Shown here one piece after another: positions 44,229 through 57,010 of a DNA stretch of 64,000 nucleotides; position 1 is the stretch's first letter, and the number at the start of each line of letters is the position of its first letter. The notes under the pieces are model-generated. The model was not told the origin of the DNA. It ran no database searches and saw only the letters and a list, made by a program, of their open reading frames with translations. The translations under genes were made by a program, and so were the position numbers. The stretch is from positions 60,758 through 124,757 of the forward strand of contig JARFJB010000397.1 of NCBI GenBank assembly GCA_036346205.1, in the 5' to 3' direction. This DNA is from Vesta saturnalis. Taxonomy: Eukaryota; Arthropoda; Insecta; Coleoptera; Lampyridae.

Positions 44229-44531
44229 TAATTTATTGGATTGTTAAATAAAATTATAGTTTATAGTAATATTATGTTTGATTAATATGTTTTACTAACT
44301 ACTTAATTCTTTAACCCTCCTATTGTGTTATCATTTTGGTTTCACTTATTGTGTTCGGGTCATTATGACCCGGGAGCCTATAGTTGTCGTTAAATTGATA
44401 TAACAGTAAATAATAATAAGAAATAAGATGTAGTATTTATTATTTATGACGTGATTTCATTTTTGTTACGTATTATAAATATTATATAAAGAATTATTAT
44501 TAATTTTATTCAATACATAAATAAAAAGTTT

Positions 44532-44603
44532 ACCTCAAGTAGGATTTGAACCTATGACCTGTACTTTGCTAGAGTACCGTGCTAACCATTTGAAAAACGT
44601 AGT
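44532..44603 (-). tRNA. tRNA-like relic, Ala(AGC)-like anticodon arm
   Basis: The minus strand reads TGGTTAGCACGG (A-box-like), GTACTCTAGCAAAGTAC (five-pair stem with loop CTAGCAA, anticodon AGC) and GGTTCAAATCC (B box). The acceptor stem pairs poorly (about four of seven), so it is a degenerate tRNA-derived sequence, perhaps part of a SINE captured in the piggyBac, not a working tRNA. Confidence 0.4.
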
Positions 44604-44751
44604 AGTTAGGTATATACATTTAATTGTTACAGTCTTGACTGTAGTAATATACATGAACTTTACATAGGTATTTTAAGCAATTACAACATACTATATTAGC
44701 TTTATTATCATTTGAAGTGGGACAAACATTTTTATGCTTGGTTGTGGTTGA

Positions 44752-46165
44752 TTATTCGTTTACTTCGGCATTACTGGTTGAAGAACATGATTTGAGAACC
44801 ATTTCAGCTGCAGGAATACTTCGAGGGAGACGTTTCCTTTCTAGCAATAATGGAGTGATCAAGGAATTACCCAGTTCTTCAAGAAAGAGTCGCCGTTTTG
44901 TAAGTTTTCGAGCATTCCAGGTTCGAGTTACTTCACACCACAGAACATACGCGTTGTAAGCTGAAACGTCCATGATATTGTAAAAGATAGTTATTGGCCA
45001 TCTTTTAGTTTGCCGTCTGTATGTGTATGTTATTATTAACTTGTCTAACGTGTCTACAGCACCTTTAGTTTTGTTGTAATCTAAAATCATAAACGGCTTT
45101 TTATGATCTAGGTTATACACTCCGTTATCGTGGTGCATAGTGCTCATGAGTGTAACATTTTATTCCGATTCGAATATAGAAACTATGGACGTATCCTTGG
45201 TAAAGTAAAATTTTGAAGAAAGAACTTCTTTCCGGTTGCAGACTAATGTGGCTGGTAATTCAGGCTTATTTTTGCGAATAGTGCCAGATCGTACGAGGTA
45301 AAAAAAATATTACAGGTTACGTTGTGACCTTTTAGACCATAAGTAAGATCTAGCACAACTATTTTACCTTGACCACTCTCTGGGGGTTCACCTTCTTTTT
45401 TCCCGAGGTGAACTTGCATGTTATATGCATAAGCAGTTACAGAATCGCATAAAGTCCAAATCTTGACTCAGTATTTAGCGGGTTTATTCGCGATGTACTG
45501 TCTAAAAGGACAACGGCCTCTAAAAGGTACCAGTTGCTCATCCGCTGTAACATTTTCGTGAACATTAAAGTGCTTAGAATTGCAACCCATTCATCCCACA
45601 AGTCCCGTGTGGGAGCTAATTTATTAATTTGCCGTCGTTGTGGTCGAGTTTTTTTATCGGCAAAGCGAATTATTCGTGCAATTACATGAAATCGTTGTAG
45701 GGACATCGTTGCTCTGAATATTGGATGATCTATATTTCCATCCCACAGACTGGCTGTTGAAATATAGAAGTACGGATTTATATCAATTATGCTGACAGTA
45801 GCAAATACTCTTGTTGGTCCAGGAACCAACGAAATAATATTTGCTGCTGATAACCTTCCCAATTGATGTGTGAATAGCCGTTGTAATAACGATAATACAA
45901 AGAAAGAACTGAAACCATCCTTCTATGCTCAAGGGACTGATATGTGACGGGTCATTATAAGACTAATCGCTCCTTCTTGGCCACCTTTTGAAGTTACGTG
46001 ATTATCTGTATCAGCTTCATCTGAAATCTGTAGCTTCACTTCATCATCCGATTTGCTATTATACATTTCGGTTTCGGACAAATGGACTTCTTCTTCAGAA
46101 GCATTAGAATCACTATCAGAAACACAAAAGTTTGTCAAGTTCACTATCCGTGAGCACACTATCAC
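44752..46165 (-). pseudogene. piggyBac transposase, broken
   Basis: The N-terminal acidic region (46165-45980) has DSDSNASEEEVHLSETE. A LINE scrap follows at 45972-45876, then the core: FRATMSLQRFHVIARIIRFA and VTADEQLVPFRGRCPFRQYI (near 45545, with a catalytic Asp), IVVLDLTYGLKGHNVT (45370) and LDYNKTKGAVDTLDKLI, then YRRQTKRWPITIFYNIMDVS (45080-44960). The C-terminal Cys-rich end is short (KSCSSTSNAEVNE). Frameshifts lie near 45530 and 45430, with stops near 45465 and 45200. PiggyBac transposases excise precisely at TTAA; this copy is dead. Confidence 0.82.
45876..45972 (-). mobile_element. LINE fragment inside piggyBac, same family as 10.7-13.9 kb
   Basis: AATAGCCGTTGTAATAACGA and GACGGGTCATTATAAG-type text match 10978-11072 of the LINE with about 10 percent differences. 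It interrupts the piggyBac gene between its acidic N-terminus and core. Confidence 0.8.
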
Positions 46166-46683
46166 TACACATTTTCAATAATGTATTTCAACTGCTGTGT
46201 ATTTCTTATTAGAGTATAGTATTAAGTTTGATATTTACTACGAAACTAACACACAGATTTTCACTGGCTGCATTTATACGCGGAGCCACAGACAAGTCTC
46301 AACAGGAATAAACTTGTTTACCGGTACGCAAATAACGCATGCAATATGCGCAATAATGTGGCAATATTATGTAAGTTATTTATATTTATGAAAATAAAAC
46401 AAAACTAATAAAATACATTCGTCTATGATAATAATATGCTTCTCGTTCTTCTAATTTGAACCACACAAATCATCGGATCATATACACAAAAATACAGTGA
46501 GTGTTACAAATGCATTAAAAAAAACTAATTACAATTTTCAAATATCAATCTAGGTACACCGTTATTAGAGTAATGAAATAAAAGTCATGCAGTGGCAACG
46601 AAATATTTGGATAAATTATCGAATTATGCACATTAGAAGAACGCGATTGGGTCATATTGCCCCGAACACAATAGGAGGGTTAA

Positions 46684-47835
46684 AAAAATATATGGCACTC
46701 CAGGATATCTGAGGTCTAAAAACACCTTAAAAAAACCAAAACAGAACGAAGCCCTGTGGCATGCTATTGGTTGATGTTTACTTGGTCAAAAATACCATAT
46801 CATTACACTAAAAATATCTGTTGTTTGTTTTTTTATACAGACAAAAAAGATGTCAGTGCACTAAATGCTAGAAAAATGAGATTTAGTGATTATTCATACT
46901 TTGAATTACAAACATTTGTTATTTAGTTCTATACAGAAAAAAAGTTGTCTGTCAGCACACTAAAAGCTAGAAGAACGAGACTTAGTAAGTGATTATTTAT
47001 ATTTCGAATTGTGTTATATTGTTCAAGATTATAAAAATGTTAAAAATTATTTAAAAGAGAAATTATTAGTTGGTGTGTATCTGACCAATAGTGTGTTGCA
47101 CTAAAGTCACCCAGGACATTAATTTTACTATTGAAATAATATTGAGATCCAGAATTAAAAGTTCATATTTGGATATAGACATATTTGGTGGAATATAGTA
47201 TGTATGTGTGTATGATAAAGTCTGTTTGATACAGTTCTATTCTCAGCCTTATATCCACAAACGGTAAATTTCCTGTAAAACATGATACATCTATTTCTTT
47301 GCATTTAAACTTATTAATTACAATATCAAAACAACTTCAACAAACATTTGGCAATTTTACTCATCAAACATCAGGTATTTTGGTAAAACATCCTAATTAA
47401 AGAGTTGAGGGTTTGCATTACTAGTTTTTTTAAGATGTTACCCTGTCAATCGTAGGCTTATTATAATAACTTATTAAGTTAGATTTACCCATATGTGGTC
47501 ATTCTTTCTGTTTTAGCTTGTTCATGCTCATGTCTCTGCAATAGTGTACGATCACGGTGCATCTTTGTATTCCGTGGAAACATGTGTAGTCATAATATAT
47601 TCCGTACCGCCCACAGATATACACGTTTACAATCATAATTTGACTCTAGTACAGCAAACATGGTTACTTTCTTTCCCTAGACTATTGTTCCAAAGCTTCT
47701 TTCAGTAGAAAGCTAATATGTTGCTTAAAAATCAATGCCTCAAAAGTGTGCACTTTACAGGTTAATGTAACCATAAGTTGCTCATGATACCAGTTTTACC
47801 ATACATGCTCAGCGGCCACATCTTTCTTTACTTAT
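46684..47835. other. intron DNA with a 95-bp tandem duplication, otherwise nothing recognised
   Basis: Two copies of TATACAGA(C/A)AAAAAAG...AAATGCTAGAA(A/G) at 46836-46917 and 46930-47018 differ by small indels. No gene or other element was recognised up to 47835. Confidence 0.6.
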
Positions 47836-48183
47836 CGTTTTAAATTAAAGTAAAGTGTTTTTATTTGCTTTACAGTTCTTGCTTTTTGATGGCTATTAGC
47901 ATTGAACTCTCTTGCAATTTTCTCCCACGTCTCTTGCTTTTTTTTAATTGTTGTGACATGCGACTCTTTGCAGTCAATTATGCTTTCATAACTGGAAGGA
48001 AGGATTAGGATTTGATATTTTAAAGGACAATAAGGATTATGATTTTTGTAATAGTTGTTAACACCTTAACACATTGTAGTATTTACCCATTTTTATTAGT
48101 TAATGATTAATTAAGCATTTACCTTTCTACTAAGCAATTAAAATTTGTTTTTCGTTATTCGAAAAATTACATGTACGCTCCAT
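47836..48183 (-). pseudogene. Myb/SANT-like (zeste/apontic-type) DNA-binding gene relic, two exons
   Basis: Exon 1 starts MERTCNFSNNEKQILIA (ATG at 48183) and, after a single-base frame slip, ends at a GTAAAT donor near 48121. Exon 2 starts after CTTCCAG near 47995 with YESIIDCKESHVTTIKKKQE, TWEKIAREFNANS and VKQIKTLYFNLK. The three-helix pattern with W and spaced hydrophobics is that of Myb_DNA-bind_5 proteins, many of which are carried by DNA transposons. Later parts of the gene are absent. Confidence 0.65.
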
Positions 48184-48436
48184 TTTGTAGGTTAGAAGCA
48201 AACCGATAACTGACTTGAAGCAGGCACTTAGGAAATTGTGTTGCCAATTGTCGGCCTAGTGAAGTAAAAAGTAAGAGCGCATAGTTAAGTATATTGTCAG
48301 TTAACAACACTCATAAAAAGTTTTATACAATGCAAAACAAATTTGATCACGTAATCAATTGATCGCATTGTTAGTAGACGATGTACTTAACCATGCTTTT
48401 ATAAAACCGGGCATATATCTGTTTTTGTTAAAGAAC

Positions 48437-49073
48437 TTAAACATTTAGCTGGAAGTTGTGGTTTTGAAAACACTTTAGAGACAATGGTACGTGATAGACT
48501 TGTATGTGGTGTTGCAGATGAAGCATTGCAACGTCGATTGCTTGCTGAAAAAGATTTACATTTTAGCAAAGCATATGCCTAGCTTATGAAACGGCTTCCC
48601 AAGGATTGTCGTTGTTACGTGAGTCTAATCTAGGGGTTGGGGGAACTCAAAATACAGGTAATATTAGTATTTTTAAAAAATACAAGTCCCCACACGGCGA
48701 TTCAACCATAAAATATTTCAAACGTTTCTGTTGTGAAGGTGCACACACTCCTGATACATGTATGTACAAAGACGTAAATTGCCATCATTGTTCGAAATTA
48801 CGCCATATAGCTAAGGCATGTCTTTCAAAGAAACGGCAAATTAATTTCAAAAATAAAAATGTTCATAGTCAAAGTAGTGAAGAAACCGAAAATGTATGCA
48901 GTAGCGATCAAATTAATTATGAATTACCTTTAAACAAACTGAATATTGGACTAATTTCTAAGTATATGATAACTGTTGAATTAAATGGACATTCTGTTGA
49001 AATGGAAGTTGACTCTGCTGCTGCGACTAGCGTAATTAGTTGTAAGTCTTTTCGAAAAATTTGTCAGTCCTGA
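48437..49073 (+). pseudogene. gypsy gag C-terminus and protease start
   Basis: Early text (ETMVRDRLVCGVADEALQRR, 48480) is typical gag, then a stop at 48581. The open frame 48606-49073 has two knuckles (FCCEGAHTPDTC and CHHCSKLRHIAKAC; the first knuckle spacing is altered) and runs into the aspartic protease region, VEMEVDSAAATSVIS, where the usual DSGA/DTGA catalytic motif has become DSAA. Stop at 49071. Confidence 0.78.
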
Positions 49074-49079
49074 AAAGCT

Positions 49080-49880
49080 CCTAATCTTAATAAGTCTGGT
49101 CCAATATTACGTGATTATCAAAATAACGTAGTTCCAGTTATCGGTGAATGTGGAGTTTATGTTCAACTTGCAAAATACAGTGCAAATTTACCATTATTAG
49201 TTGTAGCTTCTGACAAAGCCAGTCTTTTAGGGCGAAACTGGTTTGAAGTGTTAGGTTTATCGATCAAAGATGTAACTAACCTTCAGGCCATTGATTATGT
49301 TGCGGAGTATCCAGAAGTTTTTGATGCTAATCTTGGTACTTATCGAGGACCACCTGTTTCGTTTAATTTGGACCCAGACATTAAACCAATAGCTTTTAAA
49401 GCTAAGAAAGTACCATTTGCTTTAAAAGATAAAATTGATCGGGAAATAGATAAACTGATTGAACAAGGAGTACTAGAGCCAGTGTCACATTCCACATGGT
49501 GTACTCCTGTAGTTAGTGTATTAAAAGACAATAATGAAATTCGTTTGTGTGGTGACTACAGGGTTGCTATTAATAAAGCATTAAAAACTGATGTTTATCC
49601 GGTACAAGCAGTTCGAAATATTTTAGCTACTCTCTTTGGTGGAAAAGTGTTTGCTAAATTAGATATGGCTCAAGCATATTTGCAATTAACAGTTGACGAT
49701 GAAACTGCTATGGCGCAAACTGTAATTACACATCCGGTGCATTTAAATGTAAAAGGTTACAGTTTGGCGTGTCCGTAGCTGCACAAATTTTTCAAAGATT
49801 TATCGATAGCCGATTAGCAGGTACCTCTGGTGTTTTACTCTACTATGACTATATTTTATGCGTTGGAACATCTGAAATTG

Positions 49881-49923
<43 letters not shown>

Positions 49924-51925
49924 TGAGATTTTACGTAGATTTAAAGAAGACGGTATTCATTTAAAGAAAGAGAAGTGTGTGTTCCAATCAGATAAAGTGA
50001 CATATCTTGGTTTTGAAATTAGTGCCGCAGGAATAACGCCTACGCAAGACAAAATAGTAGCTATTGTAAATGCACCAGAGCCTACGAATAAAAGTGAGTT
50101 GCAGTAATTTCTCGGACTAATCAATTTTTATCACATTTTTTTACAACAAAGCAACCATTGCGGAACCTTTACACAAGTTGTTACATAAGGATCAAAAATT
50201 TAATTGGGGAAATGAGAAAAGTCAAGCATTTATTAAAATAAAAGATATCTTAACAAAAGAGCCAATTTTAATACACCATAATGAGTCGAAACCATTTATT
50301 TTAACAGTTCATGCAAGCCCTTATGGAGTTGGTTATGTGTTAAGTCAACCTGATGATGATGGAAATGAAGCTCCAGTAGCATATCACAGTAGGGCTATCA
50401 AAATTTGAAAGAGATTTTGCATAAATTGATGGAGAAGCTTTAGCTCTCGTAGTTGGAGTTAAAAATTTCATGATTATCACTATGCAAGAAATTTTGTTTT
50501 GCGTGCTGATGATAAACCGTCACTTGGAATTTTTGGGAAAAATAAACAAATTCCTGAAATTTTATCGTCAAAGATGTTGCGATGGACGATAATTTTAAAT
50601 GCTTACAGTTATGAATTAGAATATTGCCCAGGAAAACAAATTAGCAGTGCAGATGTTTTGAGTCAATTACCACTGAAAACAAACCTTAAAGATCCTCCAC
50701 CGGCATTAGAAGTTTTGATGTTGGAAACTGTTCTGAAAAATTTTAAGATTTCAAGGAAATTGGTAGAGAAACATTAAACACCTTATTTTATCGAAAGTTT
50801 TAAATTGGCTTTGGAAAAGTTGGCCAGTCGATGCTAAAATATTTACCTGCAGATTTCAAACCATATTTCCAGAGGAGGAATCAATTATCATGTTATCCAG
50901 ATTGTGTACTTTGGGATACTAGAGTTGTAATTCCTCAGGTGGATGGAAAACAGTATTAGAAGTCCTCCCTGCCATCTGGTATTATCAATGAAACCTTTGG
51001 CAAGATCTAGCTAAATGGACAAACAAATTGAAGAAATAGTCAATACATGCCGAAACTGTCAAGAAACAAGGCCGATGCCGAAGAGAAGTCCTATTCTACC
51101 ATGGGAATGGTCTAGAGCACCATGGACACATCTCCACATTGATTTTGCGGGTCCTGTGAATGGTCACATATTTTTAATAGTAATAGATTCGTATTCGAAA
51201 TGGGTAGATGTGCGTATAGTTACAAGTACTTCAAGTACATCTACAATCAAAATTCTAAGACAATTATTTGCCACACATGGAATTCCAGAAGTTATTGTAT
51301 CAGACAATGGTACTGCAATTAGATCAGCCGAATTTAAATTTTTTTTTGGAAAGAAATGGAATTCGACAATCTCTGATAGCTCTATACCATCCAAGTAGTA
51401 ATGGTCAGGCGGAACATATGGTACAAGATGTGAAGTCTGCACTTAAGAAAATGTCTTCAAAAGACATTGATGTAATCCTTAGTCGATATTTATTGAGTCA
51501 ACACATAACTCCACATAGCATGACAGGACAATTTCCAGCTGAAATACGGATGGGTGGTAAACTTGCAAACCTACTCGATAAAGTTCATCCTGATTTTTCC
51601 AAAGAAATGTGTACTAAGCAAGAAGGAAAATGTAACCGTCCAAAATTAGAACGTTTACTAATAATGCTTTAGTATATGCACCTTTATATGCTAACGGTTC
51701 AAAATGGGTTCCTTCTACAGATCAACTTCGATCTCGGACATTACCAGAAGAAGATTATGGAATTGAGATATCTGAAAACCTTGATGGAAACGATTTAACC
51801 GAATTAGTTCCAGAGTTGGATGTTCCTGGAGATACGCTTTCTCCAAGAATAACAGAAACTCCAGTGAGGACAAGGCCATCTAGAAATAGATGTAGGCCGC
51901 AGTATCTCGAGGATTATGAATGTTG
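49080..51925 (+). pseudogene. gypsy pol: reverse transcriptase, RNase H, integrase; broken
   Basis: Reverse transcriptase at 49248-50107 has FALKDKIDREIDKLIEQGVL, TPVVSVLKDNNEIRLCGDYR and VFAKLDMAQAYLQL. The YxDD motif is lost (LLYYDYILCVG), and a TA microsatellite has inserted IYIYIY residues just after it. RNase H (50178-50777) shows a changed first Asp region (LTVHASPYGVGYVLSQ). Integrase (51015-51925) has CRNCQETRP, THLHIDFAGPVNG, VIVSDNGTAIRS and HPSSNGQAEHMVQD. Frameshifts occur near 49240, 49780, 50110, 50410, 50780, 51390 and 51670. Order and content are standard for Ty3/gypsy. Confidence 0.82.
49885..49921. repeat. (TA)n microsatellite inside reverse transcriptase
   Basis: About 36 bp of TA lie in the reading frame between the palm and the ILRRFKEDGIHLKKEKC segment, keeping it open as alternating Ile/Tyr. 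Confidence 0.9.
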
Positions 51926-51945
51926 AAGGTTATTGATCCAAACTG

Positions 51946-51956
51946 CAAGGGAGGAA
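51946..51956 (+). other. polypurine tract of second gypsy element
   Basis: AAGGGAGGAA directly before TGTTATG, the start of the LTR. Confidence 0.7.
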
Positions 51957-52133
51957 TGTTATGTATTGAGATTGTTGTTATTTGACTATGGATGCTGTCA
52001 TGGCAAAAATTAATTATTATTAATTGTCATTATATAGTTTAGTTAATGTCATATAAATTATAGAGAAATTTGTCTTGTGTGAGTTTAAAGTTGTGAATAA
52101 ATAGTTAAATGAAATAGTAGTTCGATCATAACA
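51957..52133 (+). repeat. 3' LTR of second gypsy element
   Basis: A 177-bp unit starting TGTTATG and ending CATAACA, a perfect 7-bp terminal inverted repeat. It is placed right after the purine tract. A possible poly(A) signal AATAAA occurs near 52096. Confidence 0.72.
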
Positions 52134-53635
52134 CACACATATACCATAAAAGTACTAAATTTATATAATTACCTACATAATAAAACTAGGTACCTACATG
52201 CAAAAAGAAACTGAAACTTCGTGTTATACATGTCATTCAACACATTAATTCTACTCTAAAAGAAAAATTACACTAAGTCTCTTGAAAATTTTCACTTTTT
52301 GTTTAATACATATTTTAATAGTCTTTTCTGGTGTACTTTCAAATGTTAATGATAGACGATTGGCTTATCCCTGTTGCCGCACTTACCGACGAGTGCTCAT
52401 ATCTGGATTTTCCAAAACACAAGTTAAAAACTCTTCTTCTTCATCGACATTGATTGTTTTTGTCGCGACACTCTGACTTTTAGGCGGCTGTAAATATTTA
52501 TAAACAATTTGTGATTCGGTTGGGGTTGGGCCGATGCTAACCCATTATAATTTGTCTGAGCAAAACAACAAATCATATCACTCATTTTACCGTTAGAAAA
52601 ATTGTTATGCGTGGCATTTTTTTATTAGTAGCCACTATTTTCACTCAAAATACCTAATTACTAAATTTAGATCAGAAAAAGGGCGATAAGATTACTAAAT
52701 ACTTTTGTTATAGAACAAATTCAAAATTGACATTGAAAAATATTGATACATAAATGTTGACATAAGCGTATTCAATAAAATAACAACATTAGAGCTAACA
52801 ACTTTGCATATGTTAATTACAAACTAAGTAACACAGATCTTTTGCATAACTAGATGTTAATTGAATTACCTGTATAAAATTGAAGTACTTTCCATTTTTA
52901 CTTATTTTAACCACTATTCAATGGACAAAGAAGATAAGATATAATTCACGGAAGTAACAGAGTACCACAAGCGTCCTCTATGAGTAGTCGCAAATTCGTA
53001 TTTCTCATGTCACAAAACCTAAAACTACCAAATTATATGTTCATGCTGTTAAAACTTATAAAGTTATTGAGAAATTGTAAAATTAAATTTTCCCTTTGAA
53101 CACCATGTATCTCCCAAACCAACATCATTTTTATAAGGCATGTTGGGCTTAATCTTCATATTTTGGTGTGTACTGTCTGTAGTTCAGAGATTGCCCATAC
53201 TTAATAAATCACCCTGTAGAATGGTTTTAACTTTATGCAGGAAGTTGGTATTGTAGGTTTTATTTTAATAAGCGTTTTTAAAAAAAATTAATTTGAACTA
53301 GAAGTTGGTCGAGAAAAGCTTGCACTGGAAAGCAGTCACACCTCCTGGTTGATGTTTTCATAATAAATATTGCAAACATCAGTCGCACGAAAACGTTTTC
53401 TGTACCTAAGCCGTCCTTTATCAGAAATTTTAACTGCCTAAGTAAAACCTCTATATTACGAACCGTCACAACCCTAAAAAATACTTAATTTATATCATGA
53501 AAAACATCATATGTCAATGATGGATTCAAAAACTATCATCAAAACTGTCATCTCAAAATACCTAATTTTTATGAGGGGTCAGAAACAAATAAAACGTCAC
53601 AAGTTTGAAGGGTAGTTTTTGAATGGGTTGAAAAA
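52134..53635. other. intron DNA, no gene recognised
   Basis: AT-rich. It includes CACCCTGTAGA near 53212, which resembles a mariner-type end, and a 63-residue minus frame at 53469-53278 that I could not assign. No tRNA or repeat of note. Confidence 0.45.
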
Positions 53636-53820
53636 CGCCGTGTCTAGAGTCCCGTCAAACGGGAACTATTTGCGCTCCCGTTAGCAACTATATGACGTCA
53701 TAAAAACCGTGCCGGTCGTTCACAGAACAACAAAACACACACAGAGTTAACAACTTTGTTACTTTGTGGTGTGAATGATCATTATTGTTTCTCCTAATAA
53801 GTAGTGAGTTACATTCTAAA

Positions 53821-56800
53821 ATGTGTGAATTCAAGATTGGTGATACATTTGCATCATACAAAGAAGTAGAGGAAAAAATTGATGAATTTGCTAAAAAAAC
53901 GTTTTCAACGTTTTGGAAAAGAGAGGCAAGAACTATAGAAGCAAGTAAAAACATCTTCGCGGAAAATCAAAGAGGATCTTGTTTATTACCAGTTGATGTA
54001 CTCTTGCATACACGGTGGACAGAAATTTCGAAAGAAAGGCAATAATCAACGACAAACTAGGTAAATATAGTTATTTAAAATTGAAAACTAGTATAATAAA
54101 TGTGTCAATAAAACAATTAATAACATAGGTACTGTGCTAATGTGTAGTGTTAAAAGCAAAATAAGATTAAATTTATCTAATTGTCTAAAATGATTAAGTA
54201 TATTTACTCAAAAAATTTAGATGTTTAGCTACTACCCTCGCTATTTCCTCTATTAAACATTTCTTGTACGTTTTTGATTGAACAATTTTGAATCACTAAA
54301 ATCAAATAACTATTGTTTTAACTCTCGCCGTTTTCTATCAGACAGTTTGTATATGTTATTAGTTGTGACTGATTTCGGTCAGCAATATTCGCTTCCATAT
54401 GGTTTAAAATTATAAGGGCCAATTTATTTCAGTACATTCAAAGAAAACTGTAATGTACATATTCGTTTCAAAGCTTCTCTGGATGGACAATCATTAGAGG
54501 TAACATCTGTTAAACTAAATCATAATCATGGCACTTCAAAGGTGAGAATTTTTATTTCAAACAATATATAATGTCTAATGTCTTCTGTTGTATTTCCCAG
54601 ATATTATATGCTCATGTACCTAAACAAAGAAAACCTGATCCAGTGGTTAAAAAAAACATCAAAGACTATATGGACATGAGAGCAAATAAAAAAATTGTCC
54701 AGTCTAAAATTAAAACAGAAACAGGCAAAATATTAACACTAAAAGACTTATCAAACATTGCAGCCAGTTGCACCACGTCTTGTAAAGAAAATCTCGAGTC
54801 TTGCATTCAGTTATTACAGGAAAAATATAGTAAGTGTATATCATATTTTGAATGAACTGGGTAATATATTTTCTTTTGTTTTAGATGCAGATGTGTCAGT
54901 ATCAGTAGACAACGACAGTTCTTTTGGGGGGTTATATATTCAAACGCCTGGAATGAAACGTGTTATGGAAACACTTTCCGAATTCTTGGCAATCGATGCT
55001 ACCTATAAATATTAAAGATCGGCACACCATTATTCTTAATAATTGCAGAAGATGGTAACTGTCAATCGGAAATTGTTGCTGTATGTATTTTAGCAAGTGA
55101 AGGAAAAGAAAATCTTACTTGGTTTTTAGAAACATTCCAAAATAAAAATCCAAATTGGGTTAAAACAGCTTGCATCATGACTGATAAAGATTTATCTGAA
55201 AGAACAGTGATTCGACAATTATTTCCTGAAGTAAATTTAATTATTTGCGTTTTCATACCATGAAAATTTTTACAGAGAAATCTCAATGGAAAAATTGAAT
55301 ATCAGTAAACAAGAAGAAATTTAAGTTTAGAAATCATACAGAACATAATACATTCAAAATCAGATGAAGAGTATGAAGAACACAGACAGTTGTTGAAAGA
55401 TACGACTCCACCTGCTGTCTACCAATATTTTCTAAACAATTGGCATACTTGCAAAGATGAATGGTATTTAGGAGAAAATTATTTTCGCAATTCATTTTTG
55501 AATAAAACCAATAATCGACTTGAAAGCATCAATCAAAAACTTAAGTCTGTGATAAAAAAAGACAGTGGTCTTGAGAATTTCATTCTTGGTTTGTTTACTA
55601 TTATTGGTGCTATGGAAAACGAAAGAGATCACAAGGCTATATATGGAATACTGAAGAAACCAGTAAATATGTTCACGAAGGGTTCAGATGAACAAAAATA
55701 TTTTGATTTATTAACAAGGGAAGCGTCAAAGTATGTTTTAGGAGAACTGGAAAGATCCAAGACACAAACGTTTGCCATTGAAGAAATATCTAGGAACTCA
55801 TACGTTATTAATAGAAAATATAATACTAGCATAATAACATGCAATTGTACTTTTCATATTTCTATGCTAATGCCATGTAAACATTTTTTTTTGAGAAAAC
55901 ACTTAAATGAGCCACTTTTTGAAGAAACATTAGTAAATATTAGATGGACTTCTAAATATTATAATAAAAATCAGAGATGTTTTTATAACAGTAATATTGA
56001 CAAATTAGGAACTTCGCATACCTATAATGATAATGTAGAAGCAGCAAGTGTTGTAAGTATCATACCAAGAACTTTGAAAACACATCAGCAACGACGTAAG
56101 AACGCACTATTTGTTTCTACAGATCTGGCTGAACTTGCAGCTCAATATACTGGAAATTTATTCGAACAAAGAATGAAACTACTAAATGATTTAAAGTCCT
56201 ATTGGTCGCAGGGAATTTCGTTGGGTATAGTTCCCCTGATAGGTGACGATAACTTTACAATTCCAAAAGAGATAGATGCAGATTACGCTGCAGATAGTGT
56301 GCAATATGATAATAATGTTGAAGTAGAATTATTGCAGTCTGACCATACAATAGAAGAAACTTTTGTTTTCGATTCAAATAATGCATCAGAGACTGTAACT
56401 CCTGATTCATCAAGCAAAATGATAATAGTACAACCATCCAAGACTGATAACGTGAAAGAAGTGCAATGTGATAATAGCAATTATTATTTTGAAAGGGCAA
56501 GTAACTTACAGCTCGAATTATTGAAGTCTGATATTTTGGTAGAAGAAAAAAATGGTAGCGACACTAATAGCAATGCATCGCAAAGTGTATCTTCCCTTAA
56601 TAAATCAAAAGAAGTAAAGATATTGCAAAACATACTATCGAGTGATTCTTCAAAGATTAAGCAGGGTAGGTAATAAACTTGAAAAATACGTTATTTTAAT
56701 TTTTCCAGCAATCTCTGAAGTAAGAATGCCAGTAAGTATTAAGAAAAGGGGCAGACCGAAAGGCAGAGACTCGACTGTGATAGGATTACCGAAGAAAAGG

Positions 56801-57010
56801 AAAATGCGCTTACCACAAGTATTTACTCATTTGTCTGATGATATGAAGAAAGTGAAAATTTTAAAATGGCTTGGATATGATGATCTTGTGATAACGGAAG
56901 TACACAATGGAATCCTGCTAAGCAAATTTTCACTGGCTGATAAAGAGATACCCGATTCCTTAATGGATGAAAATGTGGACTTAGAAATTGTGAGTAAGGT
57001 ACTTAATTAA
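53821..57010 (+). pseudogene. MULE transposase, FAR1/ZSWIM3-like, five exons, frameshifted
   Basis: Exons are about 53821-54060, 54433-54541, 54601-54829, 54885-56665 and 56709-57010, all with GT-AG borders. The N-terminus (FKIGDTFASYKEVEEKIDEF, FWKREARTIEA) and exon 2 (VHIRFKASLDGQSLEV) form a FAR1-type zinc domain. The catalytic region has EFLAIDATYKY with the first Asp near 54995, ACIMTDKDLSERTVIR (second Asp region, 55180) and NNRLESINQKLKSVI. A SWIM zinc finger follows as CNCTFHISMLMPCKHFFLRK (55845). The last exon has an AT-hook, KKRGRPKGRD. Frameshifts lie near 53970, 55010, 55245 and 55280. The structure is complete and the breaks few, suggesting fairly recent loss of function. Confidence 0.88.

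Larger units (their letters stand above)
44315..46679 (-). mobile_element. piggyBac element with TTAA target sites
   Basis: It is flanked by TTAA (44311-44314 and 46680-46683). The ends are CCCTCCTATTGTGTT and its reverse complement AACACAATAGGAGGG, each followed by a GGGTCATxxTGxCCC-like palindrome. The body carries a minus-strand piggyBac transposase relic. The left end has a 26-bp duplication between two TATTGTGTT words that the right end lacks. Confidence 0.88.
48437..52133 (+). mobile_element. second Ty3/gypsy retrotransposon, 5'-truncated, 3' LTR present
   Basis: Plus-strand gag (3' part), protease, reverse transcriptase, RNase H and integrase are followed by a purine tract and one LTR. 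No upstream LTR copy was found near 48.2-48.4 kb, so the 5' end is lost. Sequence motifs differ from the element at 9.9-22.4 kb, so it is another family. Confidence 0.85.

Noticed and set aside
52282..52476. Frame with a signal-peptide-like start (FTFCLIHILIVFSGVLS)
   Set aside because: After the hydrophobic start it is Ser-rich and ends within 64 residues in AT-rich DNA; no exon or family support was found.
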